From Rhizobium herbae (lineage in GTDB: Bacteria > Pseudomonadota > Alphaproteobacteria > Rhizobiales > Rhizobiaceae), in the NCBI RefSeq assembly GCF_017873135.1, contig NZ_JAGGJV010000002.1, positions 310,001-374,000 on the forward strand: DNA of 64,000 bases, in the 5' to 3' direction. Numbering within the stretch: position 1 is the stretch's first letter; each line of letters opens with the position of its first letter. The notes below the pieces were generated by a model, which made no database searches, was not told where the DNA came from, and was given only the letters and a program-made list of their open reading frames with translations. The position numbers and the translations under genes were made by a program. Below, piece by piece: positions 1 through 8,148 of the stretch.

Positions 1-842
1 TTCACGGCGACGACGCTGTCGTGCCGCAAGCATTATTTATCATGTGTCATGCTTGGAACATGTAACGTACGGCACTGCGAGAATATTCAAGATATGCATA
101 CAGACACTGGAGTGAGCTCAGCATCAGGCGGAAAAATCAAAGCGATTGTAAAACTCGAAATATGCCATGCACTGTATAATTCGCGGAAATATACACGATC
201 ATGTTCACATATGTCTTTCGCGCTGAACGCGCCGCAAATGTATAAAAATTACATTATGCACTACGTTATTCCATATGGTTTATTTCATCAATGGGTATTG
301 TCGGTTGCATAAAAGTGACAATGTTTGTCGTAAGATTTACTTATGTCTTCGAATTGTATGAATACGGCCGTTCTTCAGGCTGTTGCCGGGAGGCGATGAA
401 AATCTCGATGTACGACCGGCCGTGCACCTTCGATCCTGCCAGGGATAACGAAGTCTTTGCTACAGCCGGCAGTCATGTCGGTTTTCGGTTGATTTTCAGG
501 TGACCGCTGAACGATGCCTGCGCATTACGACCGGCATGCGGCAGCATAGTCGCGGATGACGGCCTGAACGTTGGCGATCCAGTGGATTGTGCGGTGCCGG
601 TATCGGTTCTCCGCTGGCGACTTTCGGATAGAGTGGGCCAAGATGCAGGCTGATCAGCGTTTCGGGGGATCGCATCGCGGCACATGTATTCCTGTTCAAG
701 AAGGTTGATTTTAATGAAAGGGCAATGCTATTGACGACTGGGTGTGTTGCGCCTTTGCGCGGAACCGTAGCGTCCAGACGGCGAGAGCTGAAGACAGGCG
801 TGGCCGTCTTTCCTGGACACTTTGAAAAAAGACAGCCGCCGC
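1..842. other. Intergenic region without a supported gene
   Basis: No reading frame here has a convincing start, ribosome binding site or recognisable protein. The first 350 bases are clearly more AT-rich than the rest of the window. A small palindrome GACAA-TGT-TTGTC lies at 317-329. On the minus strand around 520-600 a short stretch reads smoothly (ending in a phrase like WIANVQAVIRDYAA) and could be the worn end of an old gene, but it has no start and is not recognised. The promoter of the downstream regulator should lie in the last 150 bases; I see no clear consensus. Confidence 0.5.
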
Positions 843-1463
843 ATGAACCAGACAAACAAAACGAGCGACGTACCGATGACAATGCATGAGGCTCCCGCGC
901 AAAATCCTTTACGTCTCGGGATGCGCCTGCGTCTTTCGCGCCAGACCCGCGGCATGACATTGAAGGCACTGGCTGACGCGGCGCATTGTTCGGAAAGTCT
1001 TCTGTCGAAAATCGAAAACGGCAAGGCATCGCCCTCACTGCCGATGCTGCATCGTCTTGTGGCCGCGCTGGACACCAATATTGGCTGGATGTTCGAAGAA
1101 TCGGACGGCGAGGAGGGGATCATCTTTCGTGCGGGCACGCGCCCGTTGATCGCGCTGGACCCTCTGCGTCGCGGCGAGGGAATCTCGCTGGAGCGGATCA
1201 TTCCGTATTCGCCCGGACATCTGCTCCAGTGCAACATCCATCATATCGAGGAAAGAGGTGCCAGTGCCGGCCCCATTCAGCACGCGGGCGAGGAGGTGGG
1301 CTACCTGCTGGAAGGGGAGATCGAACTGATCGTCGACGAAAAAAGTTTCCTGCTGTCGGCGGGCGATGCCTTCGTCTTCAATTCGGAGTTGCCGCACCAT
1401 TACAGGAATGTCGGAAAACAAAGAGCCAGCATCTTCTGGGTGAACACGCCGGCGACATTCTGA
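843..1463 (+). CDS. XRE-family transcriptional regulator with C-terminal cupin domain
   Basis: A predicted cytoplasmic DNA-binding regulator of about 206 residues. Residues about 23-78 form an XRE helix-turn-helix (GMTLKALADAAHCSESLLSKIE is spread over the recognition helices). The C-terminal third is a small cupin barrel (HAGEEVGYLLEGEIEL, then LSAGDAFVFNSELPHHYRN) that usually binds a small effector. This architecture is common for local regulators of amino-acid, polyamine or sugar catabolism. It sits 128 bp before the substrate-binding protein gene of an ABC operon, with palindromic operators between, so it probably controls that operon. The start is uncertain: ATG 843 lacks a clear Shine-Dalgarno; an in-frame TTG at 822 and ATGs at 876 and 882 are alternatives. 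Confidence 0.88.
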   Translation: MNQTNKTSDVPMTMHEAPAQNPLRLGMRLRLSRQTRGMTLKALADAAHCSESLLSKIENGKASPSLPMLHRLVAALDTNIGWMFEESDGEEGIIFRAGTRPLIALDPLRRGEGISLERIIPYSPGHLLQCNIHHIEERGASAGPIQHAGEEVGYLLEGEIELIVDEKSFLLSAGDAFVFNSELPHHYRNVGKQRASIFWVNTPATF

Positions 1464-1490
1464 ACGCAGTGCGAGTCTAAAAAAGCGCAA

Positions 1491-1529
1491 TTCAAGTTAC
1501 TTGACAAAGGTTCAAGCTCATTGAATTAT
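1491..1529 (+). promoter_or_regulatory. Two tandem TTCAA-N5-TTGAM palindromes over a possible promoter
   Basis: Two near-identical dyads, TTCAAGTTACTTGAC (1491-1505) and TTCAAGCTCATTGAA (1511-1525), lie exactly 20 bp apart, about two helical turns. A TTGACA at 1501-1506 followed after 17 bases by AATTAT looks like a sigma-70 -35/-10 pair, so bound protein would cover the promoter. The gene just upstream encodes an XRE-cupin regulator, the obvious candidate ligand. The repeats are seen directly; their role is inferred. Confidence 0.6.
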
Positions 1530-1591
1530 GCCCCGGCGCTCAAGCGCTCGATGAGCCCGACGACGGGTCATTCAAAAAAAGGGGAACCCGA

Positions 1592-2533
1592 ATGCGCATT
1601 TCCAAAATTCTTTCCGGCGGCATAGCCGCTCTTGCCTTCACCATCGCTTTTGGAGCGGCTTCCGCCCAGGCGGATACCTTCGCTCTCGTCACCATCAACC
1701 AGCAGGCTCTCTTCTTCAATCAGATCAATGACGGTGCCCAGGCTGCCGCAAAGGCTGCGAATGTCGATCTGGTGATCTTCAACGCCAACAACGTTCCGGC
1801 CGCGCAAAACGATGCGATCGAGACCTATATCACGCAGAAGGTGGACGGCATCATTCTCGTCGCCATCGACGTCAATGGCGTCAAGCCGGCGATTACGGCG
1901 GCAAAGGCGGCCGGCATTCCGGTGATCGCGATCGACGCGCAGATCCCCGGCGGCGACAATGTTTCGTTCATCGGCGTCGATAACGCCAAGGCCGGTGAAG
2001 ACATCGGCAAGTTCTTTTCGGATTATGTGAAGTCGGACATGTCGGGCACTGCCAAGACAGGCATCGTCGGCGCGCTCAATTCCTTCATTCAGAACCAGCG
2101 TCTCGACGGCTTCAAGAAGGCCGTGACCGACGGCGGCCAGGCCGTCACCTTCCTCGACACGGTCGATGGCCAGAACCAGCAGGACATCGCCCTCGGCGCG
2201 GCCGAAAACCTGATGACCGCCAATCCCGACATGACGACGATCTATGCGACGGGTGAGCCGCAGCTGATCGGCGCCGTCTCCGCGGTCGAGAGCCAGGGCC
2301 GGCAGAAGGACGTCAAGATCTTCGGCTGGGACCTGACCGCGCAGGCCGTCAAGGGCATTGAAGAGGGTTGGGTCACCGCCGTCGTGCAGCAGGATCCGGC
2401 CGGCGAGGGCAAGGCTGCCGTCGAAGCGCTGGTCAAGCTCAAGAAGGGCGAAACCATCGAGCCGATCATCAATGTTCCGGTGACCATCGTCACCAAGGAC
2501 AATGTCGCTGAGTTCAAGGGCATGTTCAAGTAA
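1592..2533 (+). CDS. Sugar ABC transporter substrate-binding protein (RbsB-like)
   Basis: Periplasmic binding protein of 313 residues. Residues 1-27 are a Sec signal peptide ending ASAQA before DTFALV. The rest is a type I periplasmic-binding fold (Peripla_BP_4, ribose/xylose/autoinducer-2 group), with repeated Rossmann-type segments such as DGIILVAIDVNGVKPAI and IPVIAIDAQIPGG. A strong Shine-Dalgarno AGGGGAA precedes ATG 1592. It is the first gene of the operon and is separated from the ATPase gene by a terminator-like hairpin, a common way to make more binding protein than membrane subunits. The family suggests a ribose-like sugar or glycoside ligand; the real ligand is unknown. Confidence 0.92.
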   Translation: MRISKILSGGIAALAFTIAFGAASAQADTFALVTINQQALFFNQINDGAQAAAKAANVDLVIFNANNVPAAQNDAIETYITQKVDGIILVAIDVNGVKPAITAAKAAGIPVIAIDAQIPGGDNVSFIGVDNAKAGEDIGKFFSDYVKSDMSGTAKTGIVGALNSFIQNQRLDGFKKAVTDGGQAVTFLDTVDGQNQQDIALGAAENLMTANPDMTTIYATGEPQLIGAVSAVESQGRQKDVKIFGWDLTAQAVKGIEEGWVTAVVQQDPAGEGKAAVEALVKLKKGETIEPIINVPVTIVTKDNVAEFKGMFK

Positions 2534-2546
2534 CAACCCTTCTCCG

Positions 2547-2618
2547 GATTGCCGCTCGCGCCCCCCTCTGGCATCCTCTCTCGCGTTGACGGGAGAGAAG
2601 CGAGCGGCATCCCTTTTT
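2547..2618 (+). terminator. Terminator-like attenuator between binding-protein and ATPase genes
   Basis: A long hairpin pairs 2547-2559 with 2600-2611 (GCCGCTCGC with GCGAGCGGC, flanked by GAT/ATC with one bulged T). An inner CTCTC/GAGAG helix (2576-2580/2593-2597) is followed by TTTTT at 2614-2618. It has the form of an intrinsic terminator, probably leaky because six or more co-oriented genes follow. Confidence 0.55.
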
Positions 2619-2686
2619 GTGTCCGATGGCCGCGTCATCACGGCTGCTATCGGGATGAGAGGTCGCCATGAACGGGAAAACCCACC

Positions 2687-3481
2687 ATGACAACTGATAC
2701 CTACCGCGTCCGCATGACCGGTATTTGCAAACGCTACCATCCCATCCAGACGCTCGACAATGTCTCGCTGACACTGAAGCCCGGCGAAGTTCTGGGTCTC
2801 GTCGGCGACAACGGCGCCGGCAAGTCGACACTGAGCAAGGTTCTCTCTGGCGCCGTCATTCCCGACAGCGGCACGATCGAGATCGACGGGAAGGTCGTAT
2901 CCTTTGCCTCGCCCGCCGATGCCCGCGCCGCCCATGTCGAGATGGTCTATCAGGACCTGTCGCTGTGCGACACGGTCGATGTTGCCGGCAATCTTTTCCT
3001 CGGCCGCGAGCCGCGCCGCCATGTACTCGGCATGCCGCTTCTCGACAAGAAGACGATGCATGCACTGACCCGCGATATGCTCGACCGGCTCGGCATCGTC
3101 ATCGCCGATACCCGCCTGAAAGTGGAGAACCTTTCCGGTGGTCAGCGCCAGTCGATCGCCATCGGCCGTGCCGCTTCGTTCGAGCCGAAGGTGCTGATCA
3201 TGGACGAGCCGACGGCGGCGCTTGCCGTGGCGGAAGTCGAGGCGGTTCTCGAACTCATTCGCGCAGTCAGTGCCCGCGGCGTCAGCGTCATTCTCATCAC
3301 GCACCGCCTGCAGGACCTCTTTCTCGTCTGCGACCGTATCCAGGTCATGTACGAAGGCCGCAATGTCGCCGAACGACGGATCGAGGACACCAGCATCGAG
3401 GAGGTCGTCAACCTCATCGTCGGGCGCAAGTTCGCCGCCCGTTCCGCCCATAACGGCCATGAAACCGGAGCTTCCGCATGA
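2687..3481 (+). CDS. Sugar ABC transporter ATP-binding protein (single domain)
   Basis: ATPase subunit of the importer, 264 residues, with one nucleotide-binding domain, unlike the fused double-domain RbsA. Walker A is GDNGAGKST (about 38-46), signature LSGGQ (about 148-152), Walker B VLIMDEP followed by a switch histidine in LITHRL. The stop codon overlaps the permease start (ATGA). A nine-codon reading frame beginning at ATG 2668 with its own AGAGG overlaps this start and might couple translation; that is only a possibility. Half-size ATPases of this kind act as homodimers in CUT2-type sugar importers. Confidence 0.92.
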   Translation: MTTDTYRVRMTGICKRYHPIQTLDNVSLTLKPGEVLGLVGDNGAGKSTLSKVLSGAVIPDSGTIEIDGKVVSFASPADARAAHVEMVYQDLSLCDTVDVAGNLFLGREPRRHVLGMPLLDKKTMHALTRDMLDRLGIVIADTRLKVENLSGGQRQSIAIGRAASFEPKVLIMDEPTAALAVAEVEAVLELIRAVSARGVSVILITHRLQDLFLVCDRIQVMYEGRNVAERRIEDTSIEEVVNLIVGRKFAARSAHNGHETGASA

Positions 3482-4503
3482 CCATGCCCACATCGCAGAC
3501 CGGGCATGCCGGTTCTCACGTCTCGCAGGCACGATTGCGCAAGGCAACCCTCTGGGACAAGCTGCTGGCGAACGGCAGCGTCGTTTCGATCGCGCTGTTC
3601 TTTCTGGTGGTCTGCGTCGTCTTCTCGCTCGTCACCAACGCCTTCCTCACGGCACCCAATCTGCTCAACATCGTGCGCCAATCGGCGCCGCTGCTGATCG
3701 TGGCGGCCGCCATGACCTTCGTCATCACGACCGGCGGGATCGATCTTTCGGTCGGTTCGGTGCTGGCTTTGGTGGCCACGCTGTCGGCAACGGCGCTGCA
3801 GGCCGGCCTGCCATGGCCGCTTGTCATCGTCATGATGCTGGCTCTTGGTGCCTTCATCGGTGCGATCCACGGATTCTTCATCGCCTATGAGCGTATTCCG
3901 GCCTTCATCGTCACGCTCGCCGGCCTGTCCGTCATCCGCGGCATCGCCCTTCTGATCACCGGCGGCTACTCCATTCCGATCGAGACCACGAGCCTGTTCA
4001 CCACCATCGGCCGGGCGTGGTTCCTCGGCATTCCCGTTCCCGCGCTGATCGCGCTTTGCATCCTGGCGCTCGCGTACGTCGTCTTCAACGACACTCCATT
4101 TGGCCGCTACGTCACCGGCATCGGCGCCAACATGGAAGCGGTGCGGCGCGCAGGCATCGACACGCGCTTCACGATCCTGTTCGTCTATATTCTGTCAAGC
4201 GTGTCGGCGGCACTCGCCGGGGTCATTCTCGCGGCCCGCCTCGGCTCCGGCTCATCCAATGCGGGGCAGGGGTTCGAGCTGGAAGTGATCGCGGCGGTGG
4301 TTCTCGGCGGCACCAGCCTGTTCGGGGGCAGGGGCACGATTGTCGGCACGGTGCTTGGCGCGCTGACGGTTGCGGTCATTGCCAACGGCCTGATCCTTGC
4401 CCATATGTCACCATTCCTCACCCCCATTGTCACCGGCACGATCATCCTGATCGCCGTGTGGCTGAACTTCCGCCTGTTTCGCGGCGCGGTGCGGGGCAAG
4501 TGA
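3478..4503 (+). CDS. Sugar ABC transporter permease (RbsC-like)
   Basis: Inner-membrane permease, 341 residues, about eight to ten hydrophobic segments, of the ribose/xylose BPD_transp_2 family. Diagnostic stretches are ITTGGIDLSVGSVLALVA (about 80-97) and the EAA-like loop around VLGGTSLFGGRGTIVG (about 277-292). It starts inside the ATPase stop (ATGA) and its own stop overlaps the GTG of the next gene, so the three are translationally coupled. One permease gene is enough because the subunit dimerises. Confidence 0.93.
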   Translation: MTMPTSQTGHAGSHVSQARLRKATLWDKLLANGSVVSIALFFLVVCVVFSLVTNAFLTAPNLLNIVRQSAPLLIVAAAMTFVITTGGIDLSVGSVLALVATLSATALQAGLPWPLVIVMMLALGAFIGAIHGFFIAYERIPAFIVTLAGLSVIRGIALLITGGYSIPIETTSLFTTIGRAWFLGIPVPALIALCILALAYVVFNDTPFGRYVTGIGANMEAVRRAGIDTRFTILFVYILSSVSAALAGVILAARLGSGSSNAGQGFELEVIAAVVLGGTSLFGGRGTIVGTVLGALTVAVIANGLILAHMSPFLTPIVTGTIILIAVWLNFRLFRGAVRGK

Positions 4504-5594
4504 CGGTGGATCATCTGTTCGACAGCCCAGTTCCACCGCGTGCCGCCATTGGCGTGACGTCCGGGACGGTGATGACCGTTCTCGGCCCCATCCCGGTCGA
4601 CGACATGGGCACCACCCTGATGCACGAGCACATTTTCCTCGATGGGGAGAAGTCCTGGCGATGCCCATGCCACCCGGATGCGCAGGCCATCGGCACGCAG
4701 AAGGTCAGCATGGAGATCATCGGCGAGTTGCGGATGAACCCCTACATGAACCGCGACAACGTTTCGCTCGACGATGGCGATCTGGCGCTGTCGGAACTGA
4801 AGCGCTTCCAGGCGCTGGGCGGTCACACCGTCGTCGACACCACCAATATCGGCATCGGCCGCGAACCGGCCAAGCTTGCCCGGATCGCCAAAATGTCAGG
4901 CCTCAAGATCGTCATGGGCACCGGCTTCTATCTGGAGTTCAGCCATCCGGACTGGCTGAAGGCGATGGATGTCGATGCCGTGACGGAATTCATCGTCGAC
5001 GACATCGGCGGGGGTGAAAAACAACCCGAGATCATGGCCGGCATTATCGGCGAGATCGGCGTCAGCAAGGATTTCACGTCCGAGGAGCGCAAATCGCTGC
5101 GGGGTGCCGCCCGTGCGTCGAAGATCACGGGCGTGCCGCTCTCGGTCCACCTGCCCGGCTGGGAACGCCTGGCGCACGAGGTTCTCGACGTCGTGGAAGA
5201 GGAAGGCGCCGATCTACGGCACACGATCCTCTGCCATATGAACCCGAGCCATGAGGATCTGCCCTATCAGAAGGCGCTGGCCGAGCGCGGAGCCTTTCTC
5301 GAATACGACATGATCGGCATGGATTTCTATTATGCCGACCAGGATGCCCAGTCGCCCTCCGACGAGCAGAATGCGCGCGCCATTCGTTCCCTGATCGACA
5401 TGGGCTACGGCGACCGCATTCTGCTGTCGCAGGACGTGTTCCTGAAAATCATGCTCACCCGCTATGGCGGCTTCGGCTACGGCTTCATCCTGAAACACTT
5501 CCTGCCACGCCTGAAGCGCCACGGGGTCGATCAGGCTGCCATCGACAGGATGTTGATCGACAATCCGAAATCCGTTTTCTCCAGCGCGCCCTGA
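4500..5594 (+). CDS. Phosphotriesterase-family hydrolase
   Basis: Amidohydrolase-superfamily protein of 364 residues from GTG 4500, which overlaps the permease stop as GTGA; ATG 4572 (MTVLGPIPVDDMG) is an alternative. Metal ligands are visible: HEH at 42-44, then His in LSVHLPGW, His in HTILCHMNPSH, and Asp in LLSQDVFLK. At the bridging position the motif is GEIG, a glutamate as in PHP-type homologues rather than the carbamylated lysine of true phosphotriesterase. Family members hydrolyse lactones, phosphoesters or N-acyl bonds; within this sugar operon a lactonase or glycoside-ester role is plausible but unproven. Confidence 0.88.
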   Translation: MTVDHLFDSPVPPRAAIGVTSGTVMTVLGPIPVDDMGTTLMHEHIFLDGEKSWRCPCHPDAQAIGTQKVSMEIIGELRMNPYMNRDNVSLDDGDLALSELKRFQALGGHTVVDTTNIGIGREPAKLARIAKMSGLKIVMGTGFYLEFSHPDWLKAMDVDAVTEFIVDDIGGGEKQPEIMAGIIGEIGVSKDFTSEERKSLRGAARASKITGVPLSVHLPGWERLAHEVLDVVEEEGADLRHTILCHMNPSHEDLPYQKALAERGAFLEYDMIGMDFYYADQDAQSPSDEQNARAIRSLIDMGYGDRILLSQDVFLKIMLTRYGGFGYGFILKHFLPRLKRHGVDQAAIDRMLIDNPKSVFSSAP

Positions 5595-5623
5595 CCGCTG
5601 GCATCAAAGTCCAAGGAGTTTCC

Positions 5624-6394
5624 ATGTCCAAGTCCAAAGTTCTTCTCGCAGGCGAGTCCTGGGTTTCCACCGCAACCCACATCAAGGGGTTCGACCAGTT
5701 TCCGACCGTCACCTATCACACCGGTGCGGACGAGCTTCTGGCAGCGCTGAAGAACAGCCCGTTCGACGTCCAGTTCATGCCGGCGCATGAGGCGCAGCGC
5801 GATTTTCCGCAATCGCTGGAAGCTCTGTCCGCCTATGAGGCCATCATCCTGTCGGATATCGGCGCCAACACTCTGCTGCTGCATCCCGATACCTGGATCC
5901 ACTCCAAGACCACGCCAAACCGTCTTCGTCTGTTGCGCGACTATGTTCGCAACGGCGGCGCACTCCTGATGTTCGGTGGCTACTACAGTTTCCAGGGCAT
6001 CAACGGCGGCGCGCGCTATCACAAGACGCCCGTCGAGGAAGTCCTTCCTGTCTCCTGCTTGCCCTTTGATGACCGCGTCGAGGTCCCGGAAGGCTTCGCA
6101 CCGGTCGTCACGGGCATGGCGAGCCATCCCATTCTCAAGGGGCTCGGAACCGACTGGCCGGTTCTGCTCGGTTATAACGAGGTAACGGTCAAGGACGGGG
6201 CGGAGGTGCTGGCGACGGTCTCGACGGATTACGGCTCGCAGCCGCTTCTGGTGACGGGAACCTACGGCAAGGGCCGGACGGTCGCCTGGGCCTCTGACGT
6301 CGGTCCGCACTGGCTGCCGTCGAGCTTCATTGCGTGGTCGGGCTACAAGACGCTGTTCGAACAGATGCTTGCCTGGGCGACCGCGAAAGCCTGA
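5624..6394 (+). CDS. Putative glutamine amidotransferase-like protein (GATase1-like, PF07090 type)
   Basis: A 256-residue cytoplasmic protein with the flavodoxin-like GATase1-like fold. Segments typical of this uncharacterised family are LLAGESWV (N-terminus), AIILSDIGANTLLL (about 73-86), NGGALLMFGGYYSFQG (about 109-124), and GTYGKGRTVAWASDVGPHW near the C-terminus. I see no obvious Cys-His-Glu triad, so real amidotransferase activity is doubtful. A 29-bp gap carrying AAGGAG (SD) separates it from the hydrolase gene, and it is 3 bp from the kinase gene. Related proteins often accompany sugar ABC transporters in rhizobia. Confidence 0.8.
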   Translation: MSKSKVLLAGESWVSTATHIKGFDQFPTVTYHTGADELLAALKNSPFDVQFMPAHEAQRDFPQSLEALSAYEAIILSDIGANTLLLHPDTWIHSKTTPNRLRLLRDYVRNGGALLMFGGYYSFQGINGGARYHKTPVEEVLPVSCLPFDDRVEVPEGFAPVVTGMASHPILKGLGTDWPVLLGYNEVTVKDGAEVLATVSTDYGSQPLLVTGTYGKGRTVAWASDVGPHWLPSSFIAWSGYKTLFEQMLAWATAKA

Positions 6395-6397
6395 GCC

Positions 6398-7309
6398 ATG
6401 CGCGTTCACGCCGTCGGCAACGTCTGCATCGATACGACATTCCGTCTCGACCGTCTTCCCGAGGCGGGCGAGACGGTGAATGCGAGCGGTCATGCGGACG
6501 GCATCGGCGGCAAGGGTGCAAACCAGGCCGTCGCCGCCGCACGCACCGGCTCCGCCGTTACCCTCTGGGCTGCTGTCGGTGAGGATGCAGATGGTGCTCG
6601 CATTCGCCAGACCCTCTCCGCCGATCTGGATCTCTCCGGCCTTGTTGCGCTCGCCTTTCCCACGGATCGTTCCGCCATCGCGGTGGACGCATGCGGCGAG
6701 AACCTGATCATCAGCGGCGTTTCCTGCGCGCGGGGCTTCGATCCGCTCCGGTACACGGACCTGCTTCAGGCCATCGCGCCCGGCGATATCGTCGTCATGC
6801 AGGGCAACCTGACAGTCGAGGTCACAAGCGCCTGCCTGCAGGCGGCAAAGGCAAGGGGGGCCAGCACCGTGCTCAATGCAAGCCCGTTGGCAAGGGACGT
6901 TGCTTTCGATCTGAATTGCGTCGATTTCGTTGTCGTCAACGAGGGCGAGGCGCTGGCGATGACAGGCTGTGCCGTGCCGCAGGAGGCCGCCGGCGCATTG
7001 ATCGCCCACGGTGCGGGGGCCGCTATCGTCACGCTTGGCGCACGGGGCTGCGTTCTGCTCGAAAAAGGCATACCGGCCGTCTTTATCGCGGCGCCCGGTG
7101 TATTCCCCGTCGATACCAGCGGCGCGGGCGACGTGCTGTGCGGCGTCTTTGCCGGCTGTCTGGCACAGGCGATGGCGCCCGGGGCGGCCCTGCGGATAGC
7201 CGTTGAAGCCGCAGCGATCGCAGTCACCCGGCCGGGAACGCTTGCCTCCTGCCCGACGGCGGCGGAACTATCAATTCTCATGAAGAAATCGGAAACGGAA
7301 CAGCCATGA
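6398..7309 (+). CDS. PfkB-family carbohydrate kinase (ribokinase-like)
   Basis: Cytoplasmic sugar kinase, 303 residues. The N-terminal substrate-binding glycine motif GGKGANQAVAAAR (37-49) and the C-terminal anion-hole/catalytic motif DTSGAGD (about 238) with its essential Asp are both intact. It most likely phosphorylates a pentose-like sugar released inside the cell by the other operon enzymes. It starts 3 bp after the previous gene and overlaps the next by ATGA. Confidence 0.9.
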   Translation: MRVHAVGNVCIDTTFRLDRLPEAGETVNASGHADGIGGKGANQAVAAARTGSAVTLWAAVGEDADGARIRQTLSADLDLSGLVALAFPTDRSAIAVDACGENLIISGVSCARGFDPLRYTDLLQAIAPGDIVVMQGNLTVEVTSACLQAAKARGASTVLNASPLARDVAFDLNCVDFVVVNEGEALAMTGCAVPQEAAGALIAHGAGAAIVTLGARGCVLLEKGIPAVFIAAPGVFPVDTSGAGDVLCGVFAGCLAQAMAPGAALRIAVEAAAIAVTRPGTLASCPTAAELSILMKKSETEQP

Positions 7310-8148
7310 CGCAGACAGCAAAACCAATCGGATCCAGCGCGGGCGATGCGATGTTCTCCCTCTTTGGCCGCAGCAAGGTTGTGATCGGCGTGGTTCACCT
7401 GCCGCCCCTGCCCGGTGCGCCGCGCTATCAGGGAGAGGCGATAGAGGATATCTACAGCCAGGGCCTGGACGATGCGCGCGCCTATCTCGAGGGTGGATGC
7501 GACAGTGTGATCATCGAGAACCATGGGGACATCCCCTTTTCGAAACCCGATGACATCGGACCGGAGACGTCCGCCTACATGTCGGTCATCTCGGACCGCA
7601 TTCGGCGGGAGCTCGGCCGGCCGATCGGCATCAACGTTCTCGCCAATGCCGCCATTCCGGCGCTCGCCATCGCAAGTGCTGCCGGCGCGGGCTTCGTGCG
7701 TGTCAACCAATGGGCCAATGCCTACGTCGCCAACGAAGGCTTTATCGAAGGCGAGGCGGCACGGGCCATGCGCTACCGGGCAAAGCTGAGACAGCACGGC
7801 ATCAAGATTTTCGCCGACGCCCACGTCAAGCACGGTGCGCATGCGATCGTCGCCGACAGGCCGGTGGAGGAACAGGTCAAGGATCTCGTCTTCTTCGACG
7901 CCGATGCCGTGATTGCCACCGGCCAGCGCACCGGCCATGCCGCGGATCTTGGTTACATCCGCATGATCAAGGAGGCGGCGGGCCTGCCGACGCTGGTCGG
8001 CAGCGGCGTGACGCCGGACAACGCGCGCGCCATCCTCGATATCGTCGACGGCGTCATCGTCGCGAGTTCCCTGAAATATGACGGCGTCTGGTGGAACCGC
8101 GTCGAGAAGGCTCGTGTGACGGCCTTCATCGCCGGGCTGAAGGCATGA
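7306..8148 (+). CDS. BtpA/SgcQ family TIM-barrel protein
   Basis: A 280-residue protein of the BtpA/SgcQ family, with the family markers VIGVVHLPPLPGAPRY near the start, DSVIIENHGDIPF, NVLANAAIPALAIA, and LVGSGVTPDNARAIL plus GVIVASSLKYDGVWWN near the end. BtpA was named for a role in photosystem I accumulation in cyanobacteria, while SgcQ homologues lie in sugar operons; the biochemical reaction is unknown. The fold suggests a phosphosugar-binding barrel, so it may act after the kinase. It is coupled by ATGA overlaps on both sides. Confidence 0.87.
   Translation: MTQTAKPIGSSAGDAMFSLFGRSKVVIGVVHLPPLPGAPRYQGEAIEDIYSQGLDDARAYLEGGCDSVIIENHGDIPFSKPDDIGPETSAYMSVISDRIRRELGRPIGINVLANAAIPALAIASAAGAGFVRVNQWANAYVANEGFIEGEAARAMRYRAKLRQHGIKIFADAHVKHGAHAIVADRPVEEQVKDLVFFDADAVIATGQRTGHAADLGYIRMIKEAAGLPTLVGSGVTPDNARAILDIVDGVIVASSLKYDGVWWNRVEKARVTAFIAGLKA

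Noticed and set aside
49..503. Short plus-strand frames in the AT-rich start of the window
   Set aside because: No ribosome binding sites, no motif, and unusual amino-acid composition.
1568..3547. Long minus-strand open frame opposite the sugar transporter genes
   Set aside because: Antisense shadow of binding-protein and ATPase genes; no ribosome binding site or recognisable domain.
5531..7009. Long minus-strand open frame opposite the GATase-like and kinase genes
   Set aside because: Antisense shadow; the plus-strand products have clear motifs.
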